A stretch of DNA of 64,000 bases, from contig CP116226.1 of the NCBI GenBank assembly GCA_038182865.1, forward strand, positions 1 to 64,000. Direction: 5' to 3'. The first letter of the stretch is position 1. The number at the start of each line of letters is the position of its first letter. Position numbers and translations under genes: made by a program. Under the pieces are notes generated by a model, which searched no databases, was not told where the DNA came from, and saw only the letters and a program-made list of their open reading frames with translations. This stretch comes from Microbacterium enclense (GTDB taxonomy: Bacteria > Actinomycetota > Actinomycetes > Actinomycetales > Microbacteriaceae). Of this stretch, positions 8,291 to 17,218 are shown in pieces.

Positions 8291-9229
8291 ATGCCCGGCA
8301 TCCATTCCGACATCACCTCTGCGTTCGGCGACACTCCGCTGGTGCGCCTGAACCGCGTCGCGGAGGGGACCGAGGCGCAGATCCTGGCCAAGCTCGAGTT
8401 CTACAACCCCGCCTCCAGCGTCAAGGACCGCCTCGGTATCGCGATCGTCGACGCGGCCGAAGCCTCCGGCGAGCTCCAGCCCGGCGGAACGATCGTCGAG
8501 TCCACCAGCGGAAACACCGGCATCGCCCTCGCCATGGTGGGCGCCGCTCGGGGCTACAAGGTCATCCTCACGATGCCCGCCTCGATGTCGAAGGAGCGCC
8601 GCATCCTGCTGAAGGCGTTCGGCGCCGAACTCGTGCTCACCGACCCCACCAAGGGCATGTCGTACGCGGTCGACGAGGCCAAGCGCATCGTCGCCGAGAC
8701 TCCTGGCGCGGTGTGGGCCCGTCAGTTCGAGAATGAGGCGAACCCGGCCATCCACCGCAAGACGACGGCGGAAGAGATCCTCCGTGACACCGACGGCAAG
8801 GTCGACTACTTCGTGGCCGGCATCGGCACGGGCGGCACGATCACCGGTGTCGGTCAGGTGCTGAAGGAGCGCGTCCCCGGTGTGAAGATCGTCGCGGTCG
8901 AGCCGGCCGACTCCCCCATCCTCACCAAGGGTCACCCCGGACCTCACAAGATCCAGGGCATCGGTCCGAACTTCGTCCCCGCGATCCTCGATCGCGACAT
9001 CATCGACGAGGTCATCGACGTCGAGTTCGACGACGCGATCCGTCTCGCGCGGGAGACCGCGGCCAAGGACGGCATCCTGGTCGGCATGTCGTCGGGCGCG
9101 GCGATCTGGGCCGCCCTCGAGGTCGCGCGTCGACCGGAGGCAGCCGGTAAGAACATCGTCGTGATCATCCCCTCGTACGGCGAGCGCTACCTCTCCACGG
9201 CCCTGTACGAGCACCTGCGCGAAGACTGA
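8291..9229 (+). CDS. cysK: O-acetylserine sulfhydrylase (cysteine synthase A)
   Basis: This pyridoxal-phosphate enzyme converts O-acetylserine and sulfide to cysteine. The PLP lysine is Lys45 in SSVKDR (42-47). The substrate loop STSGNTG is at 71-77 and the phosphate-binding GTGGT at 179-183. The C-terminal motif PSYGERYLST is present, and the 312-residue length is standard. An AAAGG ribosome site precedes the ATG. The stop is one base before the cysE start, so the two enzymes of the serine-to-cysteine route are cotranscribed. No cysteine-specific leader peptide was seen upstream. Confidence 0.97.
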   Translation: MPGIHSDITSAFGDTPLVRLNRVAEGTEAQILAKLEFYNPASSVKDRLGIAIVDAAEASGELQPGGTIVESTSGNTGIALAMVGAARGYKVILTMPASMSKERRILLKAFGAELVLTDPTKGMSYAVDEAKRIVAETPGAVWARQFENEANPAIHRKTTAEEILRDTDGKVDYFVAGIGTGGTITGVGQVLKERVPGVKIVAVEPADSPILTKGHPGPHKIQGIGPNFVPAILDRDIIDEVIDVEFDDAIRLARETAAKDGILVGMSSGAAIWAALEVARRPEAAGKNIVVIIPSYGERYLSTALYEHLRED

Positions 9230-9230
9230 C

Positions 9231-9800
9231 GTGGGGGCTCTCTCCCACATCCGCGAGGACATCGCCGCGGCGAAGCTCCGCGACCCGGCCGCGCGCGGCG
9301 GGCTCGAGATCGCCCTGCTGTACCCGGGACTGCACGCGGTGTGGCTGCACCGCGTCTCGCACCGGTTGTGGCGACGCGGCCTCCGCTTCCCCGCGCGGGC
9401 GCTGTCGCAGGTGGGCCGGTGGGTCACGGGCATCGAGATCCACCCCGGCGCGACGATCGGTCGCCGCTTCTTCATCGACCACGGCATGGGCGTCGTCATC
9501 GGCGAGACGGCCGAGGTGGGCGACGACGTCATGCTGTACCACGGTGTCACCCTCGGCGGTCGTCAGCGCGAGGGCGGCAAGCGGCACCCGACTCTCCTCG
9601 ACGGCGTGGCGGTCGGTGCGGGAGCGAAGATCCTCGGGCCGATCACCATCGGAGCGCGGGCCGTGGTGGGCGCGAACGCGGTGGTCACCCGCGACGCTCC
9701 CGCGGACAGTGTTCTCGTCGGCGTTCCCGCGAAGGCACGCTCGCGCCGCACGGGCGAAGACACGCGTGCGCTGCTGATGGCACCCGAGTACTCCATCTGA
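9231..9800 (+). CDS. cysE: Serine O-acetyltransferase
   Basis: The enzyme acetylates serine with acetyl-CoA, supplying the substrate of CysK. At 189 residues it is the short form common in Gram-positive bacteria, with a small alpha-helical N-terminal part and then the left-handed beta-helix of hexapeptide repeats (about 70-170). Catalytic segments FFIDHGMGVVIGETAEVGDD and MLYHGVTLGG are intact, and the helix ends in VLVGVPAKA. Translation starts at GTG one base after the cysK stop and probably depends on coupling, because no strong ribosome site is visible. In this family cysteine usually feedback-inhibits through the C-terminus; the tail here is short. Confidence 0.96.
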   Translation: MGALSHIREDIAAAKLRDPAARGGLEIALLYPGLHAVWLHRVSHRLWRRGLRFPARALSQVGRWVTGIEIHPGATIGRRFFIDHGMGVVIGETAEVGDDVMLYHGVTLGGRQREGGKRHPTLLDGVAVGAGAKILGPITIGARAVVGANAVVTRDAPADSVLVGVPAKARSRRTGEDTRALLMAPEYSI

Positions 9801-10024
9801 GCCCACGGCGGGCGCGCGCCGCGGCGGAGACGGTGACCCGTCGTCGGGCCGGCGGTTCCGCGGTGGGGATGCCGTTCGCACGCGAGGCGGCATCCGAAAG
9901 CCCCGTGCGGACCCGCCATCGCCGCCGGCACGACTTCGGGCAGTCACCGCGCGACGTGCTCGGCCGGCGCGTGACCGAGGCCCCCGGATGGGAACGCTCT
10001 ACCTGACCGTCGGGGCGGAGACCG

Positions 10025-10030
10025 TAGGCT
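10025..10030 (+). promoter_or_regulatory. Candidate -10 element, leaderless amidase start
   Basis: TAGGCT ends exactly six bases before the ATG at 10037. This spacing would place the transcription start at or next to the A of ATG, so the amidase mRNA may be leaderless. No Shine-Dalgarno is present. The preceding 236 bp after cysE (9801-10036) shows no gene. Confidence 0.45.
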
Positions 10031-10036
10031 CGACGC

Positions 10037-11440
10037 ATGCCCGGCCTGCACGATCTCTCCCTCGTCGAGCAGGTCGCCGCGCTGCGCGCCGGCACGCTGT
10101 CCCCCGTCGACCTCACCGACCACTACCTCGCCCGCATCGGACGGGCCCCCGACCTCGGAGCCTTCGCCGCGATCACCCCGGATGCCGCACGCCACCGCGC
10201 CGCGGATCTCGCCGACGGACCCGCCGATGGCGCGCTCTGGGGCATCCCTCTGGCCGATAAGGACCTCGTCGCCCGCGCGGGCGTCCCCACGCGCTACGGC
10301 TCGCGCTCCCGCGCCCACCTCGTGCCCGTGGCATCCGATCCCCTCGCGGAGGCGCTCGACGCCGCCGGGGCCATCAACATCGGCAAGACGAGCACGTCGG
10401 AGTTCGGTCTGACCGGTTTCACGGAGCCTCTCATCCACGCGCCCGCCCGCGACCCGTGGCGACTGTCCGCCGGAGCGGGCGGCTCCAGCGGAGGCGCCGC
10501 GGTCGCCGTCGCCGCAGGGCTCCTACCTGCGGCGGTCGGCTCCGACGGAGGCGGGTCCATCCGCATCCCCTCCGCCACTGTCGGCGTCGTGGGCCTGAAG
10601 CCTTCCCGCGGTCGCCTCCCTATCGGATCGGGCTTCGACTCCCCCGACGGCCTCTCGGTCACGGGCCCCATCGCGCGGTCGGCCGAGGACGCCGGTCTGC
10701 TGCTCGACGCCCTCGTGGGGCTCGCGCCGTTCACATATGCCACGGCCGCCCCCGGTCATGCCCCGTTCGTCGATGCCGCACGCGGGGAGCCCGGACATCT
10801 CCGCATCGGTGTCACGACGGTGTCTCCGTGGGACGACGACGAGGACATCCGCCTCGACTCCGACGCCCACGAGGCTTTCGACACAGCCACCGCATGGTTC
10901 TCCGACGCGGGGCACGAGGTGACGGATGCCGCGTGGCATCCGGTCGGCTACGCGTCGTTGTTCCACGTGCTCTGGCGCGCGAGCGCGGCGCGGATCCCCC
11001 TGAGCGACGACGACATGGCGCTCGTCGAACCGCTGACCGCATGGCTCGTCGCCGAGGGCCGCGGACTATCGGCTCGGGACCTCCTGGAGGGTCTGTCTGC
11101 GGCCCGCGCCTTCGAGCGACGAACCATCGCCGACTTCGCGCCCTTCGACGCGGTACTCACCCCCGCCCTCGCGCAGCCTCCGCAGCCGGTGGGGGCCTAC
11201 GCCGGGCACAGCCCCGAGCGGACTTTCGCGATGCAGGTCGAGTACGCGCCCTACTCCAGCTTCGTCAACGTCTCGGGGCTGCCCGCGGTGACGCTTCCGG
11301 TGACGCCGGATACCACGGGCCATCCCGTCTCGGTGCAGCTCGTCGGACGCCCGGGCGGCGAGGCGACCCTGTTGTCGCTGGCCGCGCAGCTGGAACACCG
11401 TCGCGGTCCGCTCGCCCACCCGCCCGTCTGGGACGCGTGA
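10037..11440 (+). CDS. Amidase-signature family amidase
   Basis: This is a 467-residue hydrolase of the amidase-signature family, which hydrolyses carboxamide bonds through a Ser-cisSer-Lys triad. The triad can be located as Lys75 (LADKDLV), the cis-Ser in GGSSGG (148-153) and the nucleophile Ser174 in GSDGGGSIRIPS. Length and domain are complete. There is no gatB or gatC partner nearby and the sequence is not obviously GatA, so a catabolic amidase is more likely; the substrate cannot be read from sequence. It stands alone between cysE and the palindromic repeats, transcribed opposite to the flanking ancestral operons. Confidence 0.9.
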   Translation: MPGLHDLSLVEQVAALRAGTLSPVDLTDHYLARIGRAPDLGAFAAITPDAARHRAADLADGPADGALWGIPLADKDLVARAGVPTRYGSRSRAHLVPVASDPLAEALDAAGAINIGKTSTSEFGLTGFTEPLIHAPARDPWRLSAGAGGSSGGAAVAVAAGLLPAAVGSDGGGSIRIPSATVGVVGLKPSRGRLPIGSGFDSPDGLSVTGPIARSAEDAGLLLDALVGLAPFTYATAAPGHAPFVDAARGEPGHLRIGVTTVSPWDDDEDIRLDSDAHEAFDTATAWFSDAGHEVTDAAWHPVGYASLFHVLWRASAARIPLSDDDMALVEPLTAWLVAEGRGLSARDLLEGLSAARAFERRTIADFAPFDAVLTPALAQPPQPVGAYAGHSPERTFAMQVEYAPYSSFVNVSGLPAVTLPVTPDTTGHPVSVQLVGRPGGEATLLSLAAQLEHRRGPLAHPPVWDA

Positions 11441-11463
11441 GCGACCGCGCGTGGACCGCCCCC

Positions 11464-11548
11464 GGGCGAAACTCCTGAGTTCTTGCTCCTCGCGCCCCAC
11501 GACGCACCAGCCGATGGTCGAATGGCTCATCTCTCAGGATTTCGGCCC
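11464..11548. repeat. ~85-bp palindromic element, copy 1 (degenerate right arm)
   Basis: The left arm GGGCGAAACTCCTGAG (11464-11479) is followed 53 bases later by an imperfect inverted copy, CTCAGGATTTCGGCCC. The element is one of three in the window with the same arms and nearly the same length (85, 85 and 86 bp) but unrelated central sequence. It begins 24 bp after the amidase stop. The 312-bp gap 11441-11752 holds this copy, copy 2 and no gene. Confidence 0.75.
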
Positions 11549-11601
11549 CCATCGCCCGGCCGCCCGCGGAACGATCACGGGCAGAGGCCGCGACCGCCCC
11601 C

Positions 11602-11686
11602 GGGCGAAACTCCTGAATCTCCGGGGCGTCCGGGACCCGCACCATGCGACAGCGCGGCTGAACGGTGATTTCTCAGGAGTTCCGCA
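11602..11686. repeat. ~85-bp palindromic element, copy 2
   Basis: The left arm GGGCGAAACTCCTGA (11602-11616) and right arm TCAGGAGTTCCGC (11673-11685) are inverted relative to each other. The left arm plus ten upstream bases (GACCGCCCCC) is identical to copy 1, giving a 25-base direct repeat with a 138-bp period. It lies 67 bp from the 3' end of prfA. Confidence 0.8.
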
Positions 11687-11752
11687 CACGGCGAACCGGG
11701 CGAGACCGAGGCGGATGAGCGATGGCGGACGACGGTGTCGAGCGCGCCGGGG

Positions 11753-12844
11753 TCACTCGCCGGCCAAAGCCGCCAGACGCGCCTCTTCGTCGGCGGCGAT
11801 CGCCGACTCGATGATCGGGCCGAGGGCACCGTCCATCACCTGGTCGAGGTTGTACGCCTTGTATCCCGTGCGGTGATCGGCGATGCGATTCTCGGGGAAG
11901 TTGTAGGTGCGGATGCGCTCCGAGCGGTCCATGCCGCGGATCTGCGACCGCCGCGCGTCGGCGGCGACGGCGTCGCGCTCCTCCTGCTGCTTCGCGAGCA
12001 GGCGGGCGCGCAGCACGCGCATGCCGGCCTCGCGGTTCTGCAGCTGCGACTTCTCGTTCTGCATCGAGACGACGATGCCCGTCGGCACGTGCGTGATGCG
12101 CACGGCGGAGTCGGTCGTGTTGACCGACTGCCCGCCGGGGCCCGAGGAGCGGAAGACGTCGATCTTCAGGTCGTTGGGATCGATCGCGACCTCTTCGGGC
12201 TCGTCGACCTCGGGGAACACGAGCACCCCGGTCGTCGACGTGTGGATACGCCCCTGCGACTCGGTCGCGGGAACGCGCTGCACGCGGTGCACGCCGCCCT
12301 CGTACTTCAGGTGCGCCCACACGCCCTGGGCGGGGTCGCTCGATGAGCCCTTGATCGCGACCTGGACGTCTTTGTAGCCGCCGAGGTCGGATTCGGTGCG
12401 CTCCAACAGCTCGGTCTTCCACCCCATGGATGCGGCGTACTGCAGATACATCCGTAGCAGGTCGGCGGCGAACAGGGCGCTCTCTGCCCCGCCCTCGCCG
12501 CCCTTGATCTCCATGATCACGTCGCGCGCGTCGTCGGGGTCGCGCGGGATGAGCAGGCGCCGCAGGCGCTCCTGCGTCTCAGCGAGCCGCTCTTCCAGCG
12601 CCGGCACCTCGTCCGCGAACGCCTCATCCTCACGGGCGAGCTCGCGCGCAGCATCCAGATCATCGGATGCCGCTGTCCACGCGTCGTACGCGTGCACGAT
12701 GCGGCTGAGCTCGGCGTATCGCCGATTCACCCGTTTGGCGCGTGCCGCGTCGGCGTGGACCGCCGGATCGTTGAGCTCGAGCTCGACGGCCTTGTGCTCG
12801 TCGAGCAGGCCACGGACCGACTCGAACATCGCGGGGACCGACAT
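11753..12844 (-). CDS. prfA: Peptide chain release factor 1
   Basis: RF1 terminates translation at UAA and UAG. The 363-residue protein has the helical domain 1, then domain 2 beginning IMEIKGGEGGAESALFAADL, and the catalytic GGQ in FRSSGPGGQSVNTTDSAVRI, whose glutamine is the PrmC substrate. The C-terminal RGMDRSERIRTYNFPENRI segment is intact. A GGGAG ribosome site precedes the ATG. It follows rho by only 17 bp; rpmE, found between these genes in some relatives, is absent here. Confidence 0.97.
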   Translation of the reverse strand: MSVPAMFESVRGLLDEHKAVELELNDPAVHADAARAKRVNRRYAELSRIVHAYDAWTAASDDLDAARELAREDEAFADEVPALEERLAETQERLRRLLIPRDPDDARDVIMEIKGGEGGAESALFAADLLRMYLQYAASMGWKTELLERTESDLGGYKDVQVAIKGSSSDPAQGVWAHLKYEGGVHRVQRVPATESQGRIHTSTTGVLVFPEVDEPEEVAIDPNDLKIDVFRSSGPGGQSVNTTDSAVRITHVPTGIVVSMQNEKSQLQNREAGMRVLRARLLAKQQEERDAVAADARRSQIRGMDRSERIRTYNFPENRIADHRTGYKAYNLDQVMDGALGPIIESAIAADEEARLAALAGE

Positions 12845-12861
12845 CGCGCGCGGCTCCCGGA

Positions 12862-15051
12862 TCAGCGGATGCTGTTGTCGTCACCGCCGCGCGAGGGCGC
12901 CGGGATCGACTTCTGCATCTGCACGAGGAACTCGACGTTCGACTGCGTCTCCTTGAGCTTGCCGAGCACGACTTCGAGAGCCTGCTGGGGCTCGAGGCCG
13001 GCCAGGGCGCGGCGGAGCTTCCAGGTGATCTTGACCTCGTCGGGCGAGAGCAGCATCTCTTCACGGCGGGTGCTGGACGCGTTGACGTCGACCGCGGGGA
13101 AGATGCGCTTGTCGGCGAGCTGACGGCTCAGACGCAGCTCGCTGTTGCCCGTGCCCTTGAACTCCTCGAAGATCACGTCGTCTATCTTCGAGCCGGTCTC
13201 GACCAGCGCGGTCGCGAGGATCGTGAGCGATCCGCCGTTCTCGATGTTGCGGGCGGCGCCGAAGAAACGCTTGGGCGGGTACAGTGCCGACGCGTCGACG
13301 CCACCGGTGAGCACGCGGCCCGAGGTGGGCGCCGACAGGTTGTAGGCACGACCCAGGCGGGTGATCGAGTCGAGGAGCACGACGACGTCGCGACCGAGCT
13401 CGACGAGACGCTTGGCGCGCTCGATGGCGAGCTCGGCGACCGTGGTGTGGTCTTCCGCGGGACGGTCGAACGTCGAGGCGATGACCTCGCCCTTCACCGT
13501 GCGCTGCATGTCGGTGACCTCTTCGGGGCGCTCGTCGACGAGCACGACCATGAGGTGGACCTCGGGGTTGTTGTGCGCGATCGCGTTCGCGATCTGCTGC
13601 AGCACGATCGTCTTGCCCGCCTTGGGCGGGGCGACGATCAGCCCGCGCTGACCCTTGCCCACGGGCGCGACGAGGTCGATGATCCGCTGGGTCAGCTTCT
13701 CGGGCGCGGTCTCCAGGCGCAGGCGCTCCTGCGGGTAGAGCGGCGTGAGCTTGCCGAAGTCGACGCGGGTGGCGGCGTCGTCGACGGACAGGCCGTTGAT
13801 CGAGTCGACCTTGACGAGTGCGTTGTACTTCTGGCGGGTGGACTGCTCGTTCTCGCGCGGCTGCTTGATCGAGCCGACGACCGCGTCACCCTTGCGCAGG
13901 TTGTACTTCTTGACCTGGCCGAGCGAGACGTAGACGTCGCTGGGGCCGGGCAGGTAGCCGGTGGTGCGCACGAACGCGTAGTTGTCGAGCACGTCGAGGA
14001 TGCCGGCGATCGGGACGAGCACGTCGTCCTCACCGATCTCGGAGTCGAACTCGTCGCCCGTGGTGTTCTGACCACGACGCTTGTTGCGCTGACGGTTGCG
14101 GTTGCCGGTGGCGCCCTGCTGCCCGTTCTGCGCGTTCTGTGCGTTGCCCTCGCGCTGGCCACCCTGCTGGGGAGCCTCGGCCTCGTCACCGCTCTCCGGG
14201 GCGCCCGTGGGCGTCTCGGTCTTCTCGGCGGCGTCGGGCTTGTTGCGGTTGCGGTTGCGGGAACGATTGCGGCCACGACCTCGCGCGGGCGTCTCGTCGG
14301 AGGCGTCGTCCGCGGCGGTCGTCTCGGAAGCGGTGTTCTCGTCTGTCGCTGCCTCGCTCGCAACGGCAGCACCGTCGACCGCGGGCGTCGCCTCGGCGGC
14401 AGCCGCATCGTCCGCGACGTCGGCGGCGGTGGTGACGGGGGTCGTCGCGGCGGTCTCCGCCTCGGGCTCGGCGGGAGCCTCGACAGCGGGAGTCTCGACG
14501 GCGGCTTCGGCGGTCGGTGCGGCCTCGTCGGGGGCAGCGACGTCAGTAGCAGCCTCGGCAGCAGCAGCCTCGGCAGCAGCGGCCTCGGCAGCAGCTGCTT
14601 CGGCGGCCGCCTTCTCCTTGGCGGAAGCGGTGGTCGCGCGGCGCGGCGCGCGCTTGCGCGGGGCCTTGACCGGCTTCTCCTCGGCGACGGGCTCCTCGAC
14701 AGGAGCCGCGGCAGCAGCCTCGGCGGGAGCCGGCGCATCGGCGACCGGCGCCTCGGCTGCCGGCGCATCGGCTGCCGGCGCATCGGCGGCGAGCGTGTCG
14801 TCGGTGAACAACGCCTCGGGCTGCGCGTCATCGGCGGCGGGGGCGTCGTCCGAGGCGGTGTCGGCGGCCGGCGCCTCTTCAGCCGGCGCCTCGGCGCCCG
14901 AGGCGTCAGTGCCCTCGGCATCCGGGGTCTCGGTGGTCGTGTCGACCTGGTCGGTGTCGGTGCCCTGTGCCACGGCCGTCGACTGGTCGTCGGCGGTGAT
15001 CTCGGCGCCCTCGGGCGCGTCGACGGGCTGGGTCTCGGAGATGGACTCCAC
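12862..15051 (-). CDS. rho: Transcription termination factor Rho
   Basis: Rho is the RNA-dependent hexameric ATPase that ends transcription of untranslated RNA. The 729-residue protein starts with about 320 residues of low complexity: Ala/Glu/Thr/Pro-rich sequence, then basic RGRNRSRNRNRNK and an Asn/Gln-rich segment. The RNA-binding cold-shock-like domain (DVLVPIAGILDVLDNYAFVR) and the ATPase core (Walker A APPKAGKT) follow. Such N-terminal insertions are typical of actinobacterial Rho and are thought to bind RNA or promote condensation. Translation starts at GTG with GAGGAG six bases upstream. The 153-bp leader after thrB may carry autoregulation, but I see no clear terminator in it. Confidence 0.97.
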   Translation of the reverse strand: MESISETQPVDAPEGAEITADDQSTAVAQGTDTDQVDTTTETPDAEGTDASGAEAPAEEAPAADTASDDAPAADDAQPEALFTDDTLAADAPAADAPAAEAPVADAPAPAEAAAAAPVEEPVAEEKPVKAPRKRAPRRATTASAKEKAAAEAAAAEAAAAEAAAAEAATDVAAPDEAAPTAEAAVETPAVEAPAEPEAETAATTPVTTAADVADDAAAAEATPAVDGAAVASEAATDENTASETTAADDASDETPARGRGRNRSRNRNRNKPDAAEKTETPTGAPESGDEAEAPQQGGQREGNAQNAQNGQQGATGNRNRQRNKRRGQNTTGDEFDSEIGEDDVLVPIAGILDVLDNYAFVRTTGYLPGPSDVYVSLGQVKKYNLRKGDAVVGSIKQPRENEQSTRQKYNALVKVDSINGLSVDDAATRVDFGKLTPLYPQERLRLETAPEKLTQRIIDLVAPVGKGQRGLIVAPPKAGKTIVLQQIANAIAHNNPEVHLMVVLVDERPEEVTDMQRTVKGEVIASTFDRPAEDHTTVAELAIERAKRLVELGRDVVVLLDSITRLGRAYNLSAPTSGRVLTGGVDASALYPPKRFFGAARNIENGGSLTILATALVETGSKIDDVIFEEFKGTGNSELRLSRQLADKRIFPAVDVNASSTRREEMLLSPDEVKITWKLRRALAGLEPQQALEVVLGKLKETQSNVEFLVQMQKSIPAPSRGGDDNSIR

Positions 15052-15204
15052 GAGTGCTCCTCAGAAAATGAAACGTGATCAGATCGCGCTTCGCCATGCA
15101 GAACGCAGACGAAGAGACACCAGCGGTTCGGGAGACTGCAGCCGATACCGGGTTCGCGATGTGTTGCGGATTTCGCAGGTGGTGCAGAGGCTCAGATTCG
15201 CGAC

Positions 15205-16137
15205 TTATGCGGAACCCTCTGCGCTTTTCACTGTACCACCCTTGACGTCGACGGCGAGCATGAGCGCCTGCCACGGGGTGTCGACGACGGATGCCATGAG
15301 ATCAGCCGCGGCAAGACGCTGCCCCGGCCCGTCGGCGAGCACCAGCACGCTCGGGCCTGCACCGGAGACGACGGCGGCATATCCTTCGGCCCGGAGCGCA
15401 CGCACGAGGCGGTCGGTCTCGGGCATCGCCTGCGCACGGTAGTTCTGGTGCAGCTTGTCTTCGGTCGCCGCCATGAGCAGCTCCGGGCTCTGCGTCATCG
15501 CCGCGATCAGCAGCGCCGAGCGCGAGACGTTGAAAACGGCGTCCTCGCGCGGCACCTGGAGCGGCTGCAGGCTCCGCGCCACGGCGGTCGACATCGTGAA
15601 ACTCGGCACGAAGACGAGCGGCGAGACGCCGCGGTGCACGATCAACTGCTTGTGCTGGGGGCCCTCGGCATCCATCCACGCGATGGTCAGACCGCCGAAG
15701 AGACCGGGAGCGACGTTGTCGGGGTGGCCCTCCATCTCGGTGGCCAGGCGAAGCAGGTCGACGTCGCTGAACGCGACCTCGCCCTCGAGCAGACCCTTGG
15801 CCGCCAGGATGCCGGCCACCACCGCCGCACCCGAGGACCCCATGCCGCGGCCGTGCGGGATGACGTTGTGCGCAGTCAGCCGCACCCCGGGAAGGGTGCG
15901 GCCGACCGAGGCGTACGTGTGCGCCATCGCGCGGACCACCAGATGAGAGGCGTCGCGGGGGACGTCGGCTGTGCCCTCCCCCTCGACCTCGATCTCGAGG
16001 CGGTCGGTGTCGAGCTGCTCGACGACGAGCTCGTCGTAGACGCTCAGCGCGAGACCGAGGGTGTCGAAGCCGGGTCCGAGGTTCGCGCTCGTGGCGGGAA
16101 CGCGGACCGCGACCCGACGGCCGGGGCCTTCGGTCAC
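15205..16137 (-). CDS. thrB: Homoserine kinase
   Basis: This GHMP-family kinase phosphorylates homoserine with ATP in threonine synthesis. The motifs are VPATSANLGPGFDTLGLAL near the N-terminus, the ATP loop GRGMGSSGAAVVAG and GHPDNVAPGLFGG. I place the start at GTG 16137, which overlaps the thrC stop as GTGA. This gives 310 residues, the usual length, and avoids an arginine-rich upstream extension. It is the last of the hom-thrC-thrB block. Confidence 0.95.
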   Translation of the reverse strand: MTEGPGRRVAVRVPATSANLGPGFDTLGLALSVYDELVVEQLDTDRLEIEVEGEGTADVPRDASHLVVRAMAHTYASVGRTLPGVRLTAHNVIPHGRGMGSSGAAVVAGILAAKGLLEGEVAFSDVDLLRLATEMEGHPDNVAPGLFGGLTIAWMDAEGPQHKQLIVHRGVSPLVFVPSFTMSTAVARSLQPLQVPREDAVFNVSRSALLIAAMTQSPELLMAATEDKLHQNYRAQAMPETDRLVRALRAEGYAAVVSGAGPSVLVLADGPGQRLAAADLMASVVDTPWQALMLAVDVKGGTVKSAEGSA

Positions 16138-17216
16138 GCGGTCACCGGCTGCAGGTCGAGAACCGAGGCGACCTCCGAGGTGGTCGCGTCGACGACGGTG
16201 GGCTGGACGTCGGTCCCGTCTGCCTGGCGGAGGGCCCACTGCGGGTCCTTCAGACCGTGACCGGTGACGGTGAGCACGACGCGCGCTCCGGCGGGAACGA
16301 CCCCGGCCTCGGCCCGGTCGAGCAGACCCGCGACGCTGATCGCCGAGGCGGGCTCGACGAAGATGCCGACCTCACCGGCGAGGATCTTCTGCGCCTCGAG
16401 GATGCCGGCGTCGTCGATCGCGCCGAAGTAGCCGTCGGTCGCGTCCCGCGCTTCGAGCGCGAGCTCCCACGAGGCGGGGTTGCCGATACGGATCGCGCTC
16501 GCGATGGTCTCGGGGTTCTTCACGACCTCGCCACGCACGAGCGGGGCGGAGCCGGCGGCTTGGAAGCCGAACATGCGCGGCACCGTGGTGGCGACGCCGC
16601 GCGCGGCCTCTTCGCGGTAGCCACGTGAGTAGGCGGTGTAGTTGCCGGCGTTGCCGACGGGGATGAAGTGGAAGTCGGGGGCGTCGCCGAGCACCTCGAC
16701 GACCTCGTACGCGGCGGTCTTCTGACCCTCGATGCGGTCGGGGTTGACCGAGTTGACGAGGTGAACCGGGTAGTGGTCGGCGAGCTCGCGGGCGATCTCG
16801 AGGCAGTCGTCGAAGTTGCCGCGGATCTGGATGAGACGGCCGTTGTGCGCGACCGCCTGGCTGAGCTTGCCCATGGCGATCTTGCCCTCGGGAACGAGCA
16901 CGGCAGCGGTGATGCCGGCGTGGGCGGCGTAGGCCGCCGCGGAGGCCGAGGTGTTACCGGTCGAGGCGCAGATGACGGCCTTCGCGCCGTGCTCGACCGC
17001 GCGCGACAGGGCGACCGTCATGCCGCGGTCCTTGAAGGAGCCGGTGGGGTTCATGCCCTCGAACTTCACCCACACGTTGGCGCCCGTGCGGCGCGACAGC
17101 GAGGGTGCGGGCAGCAGGGGCGTGCCGCCCTCGCCGAGGGTGACGACGGTGGAGGCGTCGGTGACGCCCAGTCGATCGGCGTATTCGCGGAGGACTCCGC
17201 GCCAGAGGTGTGCCAT
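16134..17216 (-). CDS. thrC: Threonine synthase
   Basis: The PLP enzyme converts O-phosphohomoserine to threonine. The cofactor lysine is Lys62 in NPTGSFKDRG, with CASTGNTSASAAAYAA as the phosphate/substrate loop and PVGNAGNYTAY further on. At 360 residues it is the short class lacking the plant/yeast N-terminal extension. It starts two bases after the hom stop and overlaps thrB, so the three threonine genes are translationally coupled. Confidence 0.96.
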   Translation of the reverse strand: MAHLWRGVLREYADRLGVTDASTVVTLGEGGTPLLPAPSLSRRTGANVWVKFEGMNPTGSFKDRGMTVALSRAVEHGAKAVICASTGNTSASAAAYAAHAGITAAVLVPEGKIAMGKLSQAVAHNGRLIQIRGNFDDCLEIARELADHYPVHLVNSVNPDRIEGQKTAAYEVVEVLGDAPDFHFIPVGNAGNYTAYSRGYREEAARGVATTVPRMFGFQAAGSAPLVRGEVVKNPETIASAIRIGNPASWELALEARDATDGYFGAIDDAGILEAQKILAGEVGIFVEPASAISVAGLLDRAEAGVVPAGARVVLTVTGHGLKDPQWALRQADGTDVQPTVVDATTSEVASVLDLQPVTA

Positions 17217-17218
17217 GC

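Noticed and set aside
9801..10036. Gene between cysE and the amidase
   Set aside because: Only arginine-rich shadow frames; no ribosome site or plausible start. The region appears to hold just the amidase promoter.
13447..15078. Long open frame opposite rho and similar frames opposite thr/lys genes
   Set aside because: They are mirror readings of real genes; Gly/Leu/Arg-rich repeats follow from the rho Ala/Glu repeats.
15079..15093. 15-mer CAGATCGCGCTTCGC shared with the rtcB leader (around 32541)
   Set aside because: One shared 15-mer is expected by chance in 64 kb at this GC content; flanking sequence does not match.
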